Part shown: positions 55,533-64,000 of the stretch, in pieces
Layout: each line of letters opens with the position of its first letter
Position numbering within the stretch: the stretch's first letter is position 1
Assembly (NCBI RefSeq): GCF_000143415.4
Contig: NW_003314317.1
Coordinates: forward strand, 62,001-126,000
Source of the DNA: Selaginella moellendorffii
Taxonomy: Eukaryota; Streptophyta; Lycopodiopsida; Selaginellales; Selaginellaceae
Direction of reading: 5' to 3'
Length of the DNA stretch: 64,000 nt
The notes under the pieces: model-generated
What the model saw: the letters and a program-made list of their open reading frames with translations, nothing else
The model's database searches: none
Told to the model about the DNA's origin: nothing
Made by a program: the position numbers and the translations under genes

Positions 55533-56453
55533 TCAGCTCCTCCTAGTCTTCCACTCGTGGAGCCTTGAGAGGCAACCGAGAGCACAGCAAGATGCCACCC
55601 CCATGATCGCCAGTGCCGGCATTACTCTCGAGGGAACTCTGGGCAGCCAGTGGACGATGACGCTGATAGCGACTGACGGCACTGCGTACAACGAAGCCAC
55701 GAGAATTCCCTCGGCACCGAACTGCCCATCTGGCTCACGATGAAATGCGTGGCCACTCCGGGGATGGATCAATGGGACCTGGTACAAGATGCTGAAAATG
55801 CCCCCGGAGATCACGAAGATGTAGAGCGTGATGGCCGCTCCACACCAAATCTTGGGATCTTGGAGGAAGGGAGCTTTGAGCGCTGCCGGGGAGAGGCACG
55901 CAAGGATCACGGCGGTGCATGCGAGCGCGATCCGTCTCCCGGTGGAGAGAGGCGGCGAGAATATCTCCCCGATTTCTATGCCGGATTTCGAGCGGATCGT
56001 GAGCGCTAGCTGCTGCGCGGTGCTCGATCGCGGTAGGATCTCGATGCCGCCACCGCTGGGTGGGAGATAGAGAACGCAAGGAATGTGAAAACCTGTGACG
56101 TTGAAGCTATGGAGCGCGACGGGAGGAGACTTCGAGGCTTGCATGGACGCGAAGAAGATCGATGTCGAGCCGGCGTGATTCTTGAGAAAGGAGTAGGCCA
56201 GAGAGGAGAATTCGGACTGGAAGAACTCGTCCCTGCCGCTGGCCGCGCTGGAATCGAAGAAGAGAATGTAGAATCCCCGCCCTAGCCCCGATCTTCCGAG
56301 AATTAGCGACTCTAGGGAGGAATCCTGGAGCTCAATGACGCCATCGCTGGAGGCCGCTCTCAATCTTGCGAGCTCCCTGACACGATCGTCGCCTAGAAGA
56401 GCGCCCGCGGAGGCGATCGTAGCCATCAAAAGGACGAAAGAGGCGGCACACAT
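55533..56453 (-). CDS. OST3/OST6 (MagT1/TUSC3)-like oligosaccharyltransferase subunit
   Basis: A single exon encodes 306 residues. A signal peptide (CAASFVLLMATIASAGALLG) is followed by a lumenal thioredoxin-like part (GRGFYILFFDSSAASGRDEF...FHIPCVLYLPP). Four membrane segments come next (RIALACTAVILACLSP, CGAAITLYIFVISGGIFSIL, GILVASLYAVPSVAISVIVHW, VMPALAIMGVASCCALGCL). This order matches OST3/OST6 subunits, which assist N-glycosylation of selected sites in the ER. The redox CXXC of yeast and animal members is absent at the expected place after the FFD strand, as also seems the case in plant relatives. Intronless, unlike its neighbours. Its start lies 485 bp from the divergent transporter gene. 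Confidence 0.82.
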   Translation of the reverse strand: MCAASFVLLMATIASAGALLGDDRVRELARLRAASSDGVIELQDSSLESLILGRSGLGRGFYILFFDSSAASGRDEFFQSEFSSLAYSFLKNHAGSTSIFFASMQASKSPPVALHSFNVTGFHIPCVLYLPPSGGGIEILPRSSTAQQLALTIRSKSGIEIGEIFSPPLSTGRRIALACTAVILACLSPAALKAPFLQDPKIWCGAAITLYIFVISGGIFSILYQVPLIHPRSGHAFHREPDGQFGAEGILVASLYAVPSVAISVIVHWLPRVPSRVMPALAIMGVASCCALGCLSRLHEWKTRRS

Positions 56454-56938
56454 TTTCTTGGTGACCTACAAAAGCGCCAAGAATTCTTTCGTGACACGTG
56501 TAGTGTGTCATGGTGTCACACGTGTACAGTATCGTGGCATAACACGTGGAGATGGAATGGATATGACGTGGATGTCCACCGTGGCAGAATCTTCGTTGGA
56601 AACCTAGATTGGCGTCTCCATCACTCCAGTTTCCAGTCGGGGAGTCAGGCGGTAGGGTAGGCATTCAAGGCGCAGAGGATTATTCTATGGCGCACCAGTA
56701 GGAGCATCTGATCTGGGGCATTGCGATGGAGCATCATAAATGTGGAGGAATGAGCACAATCTTGAGGTACGAGAGCGATTTCCTGGCGATTTAGCTTGAT
56801 CTGGGTTAAGATTTCGCGAGTATTCTTGCTAGAAGCTCGTTTCTTCGCGAAAATTCTAGCTCTTGATCTCGCATTTTGATTGATTCCAAGCTCGGGTATA
56901 CAGGGATTCATGACTTTGCGGCCCGGATTTTGCTCGCA

Positions 56939-58340
56939 ATGGGCAGCTTGGGAGGCTATGCCAAGGATCCAGAGACTGGAAAGCTCGAGAAGGCGGACGA
57001 GCCGCCCAAGAGGAACGATACTTCGTTGATAAGGTTGGTTTCCTCGTGACTTTAAAGTAGTAGCTTTTACGTGTTTGCTCTCGGTGTTTTCAGCTTGATT
57101 GCAGCTGTTTCCTATGGATTCGCGTCCTTGGCCATGGTTTTCCTTAACAAAGCTGTGCTTATGGAGTATCCGTATTCTATGTCTCTTCTAACGCTCCAGG
57201 TACCTTCATATCCAGAGACAGGAAAAGAAAAAAACATTGACAGTGGTTTTTTAATTTGCTCTTCTGTTCTTCCAGCAAGTTGCGACTGTCTTGCTGTTGC
57301 ATCTAGGGGGCAGCTTTGGGATTTCACAAACTCCACAGTTTTCTCTCAAAATTGCGAGAAAACTTCTTCCGCTGTCCTTTTTCTACAATGCGAACGTTGC
57401 TTTCGCTTTGGCGAGCCTTCAGGGAGTGAACATTCCAATGTATATCGCTCTTAAAAGACTGACACCACTGGCGGTTCTCGTGACCGACATTTTTACTGGC
57501 AAGGGAAAACCGGCTACACAAGTAAGATTTTCGCGCTAAATCTTTCACCGATTTGATTGATGACTAACTGTTTTTTCTTGTTCAGGTTGCTTTGTCAGTC
57601 ATGACTACTGGTTTTGGAGTTCTTATCGCGGCTCTAGGAGATTTTTCATTCGATTTAGTAGGCTATGCATTGGCCTTGACATCGGTTTCCTTCCAGGTTT
57701 GCTCTTGGAGGTTTTAAAACTTATTGCCAAGAAAACTGATTTTGGTTTTTCTAGACTGCATATTTGGTGCTCGTGGAAAGGTCTGGAGGGGAGGACGGCA
57801 TGTCCTCCACAGAGCTTATGTATTATAATGCTCTCCTCTCGCTTCCATTTCTGGCAGTTTTGATAATCTTCACTGGAGAAGCTGGCACTGCTCCGAGGCT
57901 GCTTTTTTACAAGGTTCGACTTGTCTTGCAAACTAAAGAGTCTAATCCTGATCTCGCTTTTCTCAGATCCAATCGATTTACTTCTTTGTCATCGTTGCTC
58001 TCTCGCTGATTATGGGAATTGTCCTCAACTACACCATGTTTCTTTGCACAATCGTAAACTCTGCGTTGACAACCACGATTGTGGGAGTGCTTAAAGGAGT
58101 CGGATCCACGGTAAACACTCTGGTTTTCAATATTTCATAGCTCACGGCTTGACGCTTTGACAGCTTCTTGGTTTCATAGTCCTTGGTGGCGTAGAGGTTC
58201 ACGCTCTAAATGTCGCTGGCTTAGTCATTAACACCGCGGGTGGAGTATGGTACTCCGTTGCCAAACTCAAGCGAAGGAAATCCAAATCTTCCAAATCTAT
58301 GCAGGAGAAACCATTGATACAAATAGGATCAACCAAGTAA
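56939..58340 (+). CDS. SLC35-type nucleotide-sugar transporter
   Basis: Seven exons, 56939-57033, 57094-57199, 57276-57521, 57586-57696, 57755-57913, 57967-58110 and 58164-58340, give 345 residues. About ten hydrophobic helices follow a charged cytosolic N-terminus. Typical drug/metabolite-transporter features are VFLNKAVLMEYPYSMSLLTL near the start, IALKRLTPLAVLVTDIF in the middle, YYNALLSLPFL, and the GVLKGVGSTLLGFIVLGGVE turn. It most resembles the SLC35D group, which in plants includes a UDP-GlcNAc transporter (UGNT1). Substrate assignment is only a suggestion. A Golgi or ER location is likely, and the C-terminal KLKRRKSKSS stretch is basic. Its 3' end is 67 bp from the convergent C2H2 gene. 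Confidence 0.88.
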
Positions 58341-58407
58341 ACGATTGATCACAAAAGACGATCGTTCTCTCAGAAAAAATACAAAGAATGGAAGTTCCTA
58401 GCGGTTT

Positions 58408-59854
58408 TTATCTTGGATTTGGTCGAGCATGCTGGCCATAGTGCGTTCTTACGTGTCTTGTGAGATCCACCTTATATCCGAAAGAGCGCTCACAGCCAGA
58501 AAACCTGGAGAAAAACACGTTGGTTCTCGGGTTTTTGCAAACAAAATCGAGTTTTTCTTCTCTTACGTGCAGTGAAATGGCTTCTCTCCAGTATGTGTTC
58601 TCTTGTGACCATTGAGTGAGTTGAGCCACTTGAAGCTCTTTCCGCAGCCTTCGAAGGGACACACCAAGGGCCTGTCATCGCAGTGGATCTTTTGGTGGAC
58701 AACCTACAAGAGAGAAAACCATTTAATCCAGTCACTCCGAGCACTCCTACGACTTACCAGACGTTCGCGGAAAGCAAAGCGCTTGTTGCATCCTTCAAAG
58801 GTGCATTTGTGAGCTCTCTCGTGCTTTTTTACGTGTCGGCTCAGTAGCTGCTTGCTGCTAAACCGAAGGCTGCAGTTCTCAAAGCTGCAAAGGTATGGTC
58901 TCTGGCCACTGGAGATGTAACCAAACTAGATCATATACGAGAGAAGTAGAGTCAAGCGTGAACTCACTTGTGCTCGTTTAGATGATCTCCAAGACTTCCT
59001 GGTGTTGCAAACCGCTTGTTGCATCCCGCGTGAGGGCAGTCGTGCGTTTTATCGATCAGCAGGAGCATTTTCTTCGTCTCGACGAGCATCTGCGAGAAAA
59101 GAAGAACTGGAAAACAGTCAGACCAGGCAAAAGAGAGAATGAAACACGAGAAGGTTTTCTACCTTCTCGTAGTGTACTACAGTGAGCTCGTGCCACGGGA
59201 TTCCAAGTAGCTCGGCCGGAAGCTCAGCTGCCAAGGCTGATGATTCCGCTAAATTTTGGAATGCCATCGCCAGTTCTTGCAATTCGCTGCTCTTGAGCTG
59301 CTCAAACCTGGAATTCAAAGCAATCCTTCAGCGAAAGCATAGAAAAGAAGAAGAAAGAGTTGCTTACTTCATTCGCTTCCACTTTGAGAGATTTGGTTTT
59401 CGAAGGCTAGATTTCTTGCTCGAGCACTCCGGCCCAATCCTCGCATCCACTGCTGCGTTTACAAGAGCTTCCAAGCTGCCACCATATTGATCCGACACAA
59501 CTTCCATTAGCCTCTGGTGAGCTGCATTGACTCACAACTGAGAAAGAAATCCAAACGGAAAAAGAGAAAACGAAGAAAGAGTTCTTCCTAGTTTCTATCT
59601 CACGTACCGAAAGAATCCAGCCGAATGACCACTTGCTTGAGCTTCTTGCGTTTCTTCACCTTCTTCTCCACCACACCGATTGGCAACTCATCGTGCGAGA
59701 TCGCCGAGAATGTGGCGGCGGCCGCAAGATTTAGCGCGGCGTCTTCCTGCGCGCTGTGGATCCTCTTCTTCATCACAGCAGTGCTCTCTTGCTCCTCCTC
59801 GGCGTACCTCTTGCGAGAAGAAGAAGACGCGCCATTGCCGTCCTCTTCCTGCAT
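58408..59854 (-). CDS. Five-finger C2H2 zinc-finger protein
   Basis: Seven exons are read on the - strand: 59854-59608, 59521-59368, 59307-59163, 59089-58968, 58908-58758, 58703-58567, 58504-58408, giving 350 residues. Five CX4CX12HX3H fingers occupy the C-terminal half, with cores [40 protein letters not shown] and [10 protein letters not shown]. The linker before the last finger is the canonical TGEKPF. A lysine-rich nuclear signal ([10 protein letters not shown]) lies near residue 72. The region between is helical with no known domain. DNA or RNA binding in the nucleus is likely. It could belong to the TFIIIA/YY1-like broad group, but I do not assign a member. Introns fall inside fingers. 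Its ATG is only 47 bp from that of CNX3. Confidence 0.86.
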
Positions 59855-59901
59855 TGTGGCACTCTTAAGCCCTAGATTGGATTAGATTAGGGCTCTTCAG
59901 G
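59855..59901. promoter_or_regulatory. 47-bp bidirectional start region with a 7-bp inverted repeat
   Basis: This is the whole space between the start codons of the C2H2 gene (-) and CNX3 (+). It contains AGCCCTA (59868-59874) and its exact complement TAGGGCT (59888-59894), separated by 13 bases. The word resembles the plant telo-box AAACCCTA. Transcription must start inside or beyond the opposite coding region. Confidence 0.55.
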
Positions 59902-60656
59902 ATGGGCAGCTTGGCGAGGCGCGCAGGGATCGCGATCGCCCGGCGCAGCGCTTGCATTTCCGCTCGATCGTACAGCAGCATCGATCGCAACATTGAAGAA
60001 TTCAACCAGGTAGAGCAAGATTTCCTCCTTGAATCAGTCGTGATCGTGTGGAGTTTCCACAGGAGCTGGAAGAAATGTTTGGTGCTCCCCCTGCCGCTGC
60101 TGGCGCGCAAGGATTTCCAGCGAGAGATCCATCGTCCCAGAGCATCGCAGCTCCATCGATAGCTAGAGATCGATCTTCTTCTCTAACTCACGTCGATAGC
60201 TCTGGAAAGGCCTCGATGGTGGACGTCTCTCACAAGATGGACACCAAAAGGAACGCAGTAGCGTCCGGTAGAGTCCTCCTCGGCCCCGACGTCTTCCATC
60301 TCGTGGCCGCCAACAAGATCGCCAAGGGAGACGTCTTGACAGTGGCCAAGATAGCGGGCATCCAGGCCGCCAAGCAAACCGCGACGCTCATACCCCTGTG
60401 CCACACCATAGCTCTCAGCTCGGTGGACGTGAAGATGGCGCTGGACGAGGAGGCTAGCTGTGTGGAAGTCACCGCGGAGGCTAGCTCGGTTGGCCCGACT
60501 GGTGTGGAGATGGAAGCTCTCACGGCTGTCTCGGTGGCTTGCTTGACGGTGTACGATATGTGCAAGGCTGCGTCCAAGGCTATACAGATATCCGGCATCG
60601 AGCTCGTGTCCAAGTCCGGTGGCAAGAGTGGCGACTGGCATCGAGAGCAGAATTGA
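59902..60656 (+). CDS. CNX3: Cyclic pyranopterin monophosphate synthase (MoaC/CNX3), mitochondrial
   Basis: Two exons, 59902-60009 and 60063-60656, give 233 residues. The N-terminus (RRAGIAIARRSACISARSYS) is a typical mitochondrial targeting peptide. The MoaC domain covers about residues 75-232: MVDVSHKMDTKRNAVASG, AAKQTATLIPLCHTIALSSV, GVEMEALTAVSVACLTVYDM and the end motif KSGGKSGDW, with the substrate-binding Lys and the CH of PLCHT in place. It catalyses the second part of the first molybdenum-cofactor step, together with CNX2, in the mitochondrial matrix. The length agrees with plant CNX3. It shares the 47-bp start region with the C2H2 gene. Confidence 0.95.
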
Positions 60657-60887
60657 AGAAGCACTGTAAGATCTCTCTTTCTTTTCTTTTTTTCGTTTTC
60701 CTCCTCTTGCTAATATGTCGAGCTTTGGATCCAGATGGATGATGTGCTATGGATTTTGTAGCAAGGTATCACAGTCTCTAAACTCGAGAGCATTCTTTTC
60801 CAGATAGTTCTCCGCTAAGTTTCTCTCCATTGATAGTGTGTGATCTCTTTATAAGCTAATATCGCAATCCAGGTGGATAACGCTGCT

Positions 60888-61364
60888 ATGGCTTCAATCA
60901 CTTCATGGGCGACGACGAACTTGAGGTGTGGCGGAGAAACCAGACCAACGCTTCCTGGCTGCTGCTCATTCTCCAGGTAACCTCTAGTTTCTAAATGTCT
61001 TTGATTCACATTGCACATACAGGACGCTACAGTGCAAGCCGAAGAGGGTCTTGAGGTTGACAAGAATCGTGAGACAAGCGGACAACGATGAAAGGGAGGT
61101 CCCTCCTCCTCAAGAGCAGGAAATCCTTCCCGAGAGAAGAGAAGAGACGCCGAAGCCTAAGAAGAAGGGTACGTCGTAGAAGGAGTTGAGAATTATCCTG
61201 TTGTTTAAGCGTTTGTTCACTGGATAGATGATGGCGAAGTCACGGCTCGAATAACTGGAGCGCTTGCCGTGCTTTTGGGGATCGCATACCTTGCTCTCGT
61301 CCAGATTCTGGAGAGACGAGGTGGGAGCCTCGAGCCACCACCTCCGGAAGCGTATCTTCCTTAA
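60888..61364 (+). CDS. Small plastid-type single-pass membrane protein, function unknown
   Basis: Three exons, 60888-60976, 61023-61168 and 61228-61364, give 123 residues. The first 30 residues are Ser/Thr-rich and basic and suit a chloroplast transit peptide. A charged, proline-rich middle (PPPQEQEILPERREETPKPK) is followed by one membrane helix (ALAVLLGIAYLALVQILERR) and a short tail ending EAYLP. Size and layout resemble small thylakoid proteins, but I do not recognise a named family. It lies 230 bp after CNX3 on the same strand. Confidence 0.68.
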
Positions 61365-61846
61365 ATTTTGAGGTTCTAAGCTCGAAGAATTGTGAATCAC
61401 GATCTCTTCTACACAGTTTGGCGATGAGCGGCTTGAGATCGTGGAGCGAATGCACCTTGAAATCGGGTCGCTGGTGAGGAGGGAGCTCGTCAATCTTGTA
61501 GCGAAACAATGGATCCACCAAGCAAGTCATCGCTCCCGCGCACGCAACATCGTATCGCCCACCATCAAAACTTCGCACGGCTTGGCGCCCCACATCTCGC
61601 AAAAGTTCTTCGCGTCGCTTGTGCTGCTCAGCGTGATCATCCCCCGACAGAGCTTCTTGGAGTCAATATAGCGGCATGCTTCTGCCACCCAGGGAGTGCG
61701 GATTTGTTGGACCTCCTAGCGTTTTCTATCGTCTGCAATGCCAGCTCCATTTCCTTTGCGGATGCGTAGACACGGTTGGCTTGCAGCGCCCGCAAGTTGA
61801 GCGTCCGGAGCGTTAGATCCAAATCAAGCACGACGCCACGAAGCAC
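61365..61846 (-). pseudogene. HAD-superfamily phosphatase pseudogene
   Basis: On the - strand it opens with LRGVVLDLDLTL (motif I, usually DxDGT; here the Gly is Leu). It continues in three different frames: a helical cap part (KEMELALQTIENARR), then RYIDSKKLCRGMITLSSTSDA and KPCEVLMVGDT (motif III region), then YDVACAGAMTCLVD and DFKVHSLHDLKPLI (tail). Intact plant relatives read ...MVGDS..DDVACG..AGA.TCL.D, so there is a frameshift at the VGD motif. Another lies before RYIDSKK, and a segment between the cap and motif III is probably lost. No single product can be made. Confidence 0.7.
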
Positions 61847-61847
61847 A

Positions 61848-62829
61848 GTGCAGCGGGTTACGGTACTTGGGACTTAACCTTCCCTAGGTTCTTGGCTACC
61901 TTTTGAGGGCTAGAGCCAGCCTTCAAAGTGTTGCAATTGCTGTTGAAAGCATAGAGGCTTGCTTCTCATGTTAACCATTTATCTTCCTCTTGATAACGTG
62001 ATACGTTGTTTTGAGGCAGTGATCTAAGAAATTTTAAGATTCTTGATGTAACACTCACAGATCTTTTGAGATTATGAGCTAAGAATTGAGAGAGTTGGGT
62101 TATCATGACAAAGTCATGGCCAGAAAGCTTGATGTTTTTGAGGTTGTGAATTCAGAATTGTGTAAGTTGGGCTAGCATGATAAATTCATGGCTAAAAAGC
62201 TTGTGGTGTGGCACTGACAAATTTTTTAAGATTGTGAGTTGAGAATTAAAAGAGTTAGGCTAACATGATAAATTCATGACTAAAGAACTTCTGATGTAAC
62301 ACTCATAGATCTTTTGAGATTATGAGCTAAGGATTGAAAGAGTTGGGAGTCATGGCCAGAAAGCTTGATGTTCATGGAGATTGTGAGCTTGGTAGAGAAA
62401 TGGAGTGTGAAATGATTGTGATGCTGTGATGAAACATTATGCTTTAGATTTGTGGAGTACTGATGTTGAAAAGGATAACTTGTGTAGCTATTACTGAGAT
62501 GAGATGGATAATTTAAATCAATATTTTGTGTGAGGTCACACAATTTTAAAGGGGGGAGTAAGTGCTACAGATGTAGCGGGTTACGGTGGCCTGTACTTGG
62601 GACTTTAAACAGAATTGGGATGATGTGGCAAGGAGCTGGGTTCTTAAGGAGGAAGGTTCTTGACAAGCTCTAGGCATGATGGACAGAGAGCAGAGGTAGC
62701 GATTGAGAGAGGGGCAGTGCTTTGCATGCATGGGGTGTTAACACTTGATCTGAGGCTTGAGGTTAGATTCTTAAATTGTCATCTTAGCTAGGAGTCATTT
62801 TTATCCACATTCCATTCTTAATCCCTACA
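61848..62829 (+). repeat. TRIM-like element candidate with internal tandem repeats
   Basis: The right part has a polypurine tract (AAAGGGGGGAG, about 62548-62558) followed by TGCTACAG...AATCCCTACA (62563-62829), like a 3' LTR. The left edge repeats its start: GCAGCGGGTTACGGTACTTGGGACTT (in part) at 61850 against GTAGCGGGTTACGGT...ACTTGGGACTT at 62573. The interior has no coding signal. The 5' LTR seems short or rearranged and no primer site was identified. Confidence 0.42.
62042..62390 (+). repeat. Imperfect tandem repeats, about four units of 70-90 bp
   Basis: Units share phrases such as GATGTAACACTCA.AGATCTTTTGAGATTATGAGC, AGAGTTGGG..., CATGATAAATTCATGGC and AGAAAGCTT in the same order, with gradual divergence. 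Confidence 0.65.
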
Positions 62830-63839
62830 ACATCTTTGCCATCTCTGTGAACCCTAAGCCTCACATTCATGTACCTTTTTCTAAATTATTCCAAATTATG
62901 GTTTTATATTAAAGTTAATTAAACAAAAATAAAATTAATGATAGTTAAAAGACTTTTTCTTCCTCCTCATTACTCTCCTCTTCGTCATCTTCACCTAATG
63001 ATGACACATTGCTACACTTGGACTTATTAAGGGTTTCTTCCTCCAAGGCTTCTCTTGTCAATCAATCTTGTGAATCATCTTCTTATCATCAATGAACCTG
63101 TTCCCTTGCATCATCAAACAAAACCCCCACAGCAGTGAGTCAGGGCCCTCAAGCTTGGAAATGTCATGAGGCTGAATGTACCCCCTCAAACATAACTTGT
63201 GGAAACTCCTCTTCAGCATCCTTCTCCACATACCAAGCAATCTCAGACCACCACCCAAGTTCAGCTCCTTGCAAGAAAAAACCTTAGTAGCTTCCAATAA
63301 TTATATGTTGTTGAACTCATCCTTGATATTTGCAGATTATGCTGAGTATGGAAAATGCCAGCACTAGAATTTGTTTCTTAATAGCGGCACCATTCATCGC
63401 TTGACATTGAATTGTTTAGCTTCCAGCAAATAAGCTATAGGCAATTTTTAGTTTTACTAGTGGTGAGAAATTGAGAATGATAACTTTTGGAAAGATTTTT
63501 CTTGCTACTGTACAACATGAGATAACTAATGTTCTATTTGTCCCACTTTCTCGCCACCTTTTATCCATTTCTATGCTTGCAAAGGATGGAGTTTAAACCT
63601 TCTTTCATCAAACAGTAGAAAATGTCATTTATGAACACATAAGTATTGCTCAAGCTGTTCCAAAGAATGGATATTTCTTTTTTCCTCTAATCTCTATTAG
63701 TGTTAATACTGTCTTGGTGTCTAATAATTTATAGCTTTAGCATTGAAGACTAGCACATGCAAATTATAGATAGGTACTACTATTTTGATTTTGCATAGCA
63801 TACCATCTTTGAAAGGATCAAACAAGGGAATATATAGGA
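62830..63839. other. Intergenic; unrecognised open frame on the - strand
   Basis: A 79-codon frame at 63058-63297 (-) has an odd, Leu/Arg-rich reading with no known domain and may be a transposon scrap. The rest is AT-rich. Confidence 0.3.
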
Positions 63840-64000
63840 TTGTCTACGAGTAAAGATGAAGAAAAAGCCACTTCCAAAAAAGGCTATGACAAGAGGTATT
63901 TCAATTTTAGATCTTATTCACATTAATATTTGGGTCTCTACTTAAATCTTTGAATGCAGCCTACTATTTTTTTACTAATAGTGGACAACTTTAGTTAGTT
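63840..64000 (+). pseudogene. Copia-type integrase scrap, runs off the window
   Basis: On the + strand, KKGYDKRYF-like and ILDLIHINIW (about 63902-63931) recall the Copia integrase start LELVHTDLWGP, and VDN (about 63978) recalls the following YFLTFVDD. Stops and shifts are present. It continues beyond the window end. Confidence 0.4.

Overview
The window reads as nuclear DNA of a land plant. Plant-type gene families (a Dof factor, an atypical HLH factor, the F-box/JmjC protein related to Arabidopsis JMJ21, a class 3 oil-body-type lipase, CNX3) sit next to Ty3/Gypsy chromoviruses. Very short introns (about 45-75 bp), tight gene packing and GC-rich coding islands in an AT-rich repeat background suggest a lycophyte such as Selaginella. 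The species call is inference. Gene models were built by hand from GT-AG sites and protein-family reading; exon sums divide by three.

Layout. 1-1093: unassigned DNA, perhaps an old retroelement scrap. 1094-4503 (+): 16-exon F-box/JmjC/kinase-like gene, convergent with a Dof gene (8548-6863, -). 9.5-12.9 kb: intergenic, low-complexity and AT-rich. 12923-18345 (+): chromovirus copy 1. 18.3-22 kb: old repeat relics, including a 5S-rRNA-like segment. 22999-23670 (-): atypical HLH gene. 26.9-27.2 kb: ArfGAP fragment. 27.9-45 kb: a nested repeat block. It holds a 1.1-kb LTR family forming a large inverted repeat, chromovirus copy 2 (32908-38429, -), a complete TRIM element (38722-39384), a decayed Gypsy relic (41.8-44.3 kb) and a solo TRIM LTR inside that relic.

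45.3-61.4 kb is a gene-dense island with mostly alternating strands: TVP38/TMEM64-like (-), small coiled-coil protein (+), lipase (-), D-amino-acid transaminase/ADC lyase-like enzyme (+), TrmL-like methyltransferase (+), an unrecognised gene (+), OST3/OST6-like (-), SLC35-type nucleotide-sugar transporter (+), five-finger C2H2 protein (-), CNX3 (+) and a small thylakoid-type membrane protein (+). Several pairs share short bidirectional promoters (47, 231 and 261 bp) and one convergent pair overlaps at the stop codons. A broken HAD-phosphatase pseudogene, a TRIM-like repeat and a Copia scrap close the window.

The most interesting observations concern the repeats. The chromovirus family appears to self-prime: the putative RNA 5' end in its LTR is complementary to the PBS just inside the LTR. 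The TRIM family has an intact copy and a solo LTR, both with perfect 5-bp target duplications. Insertions can be ordered in time by nesting. No protein-coding system of clearly unknown type was found.
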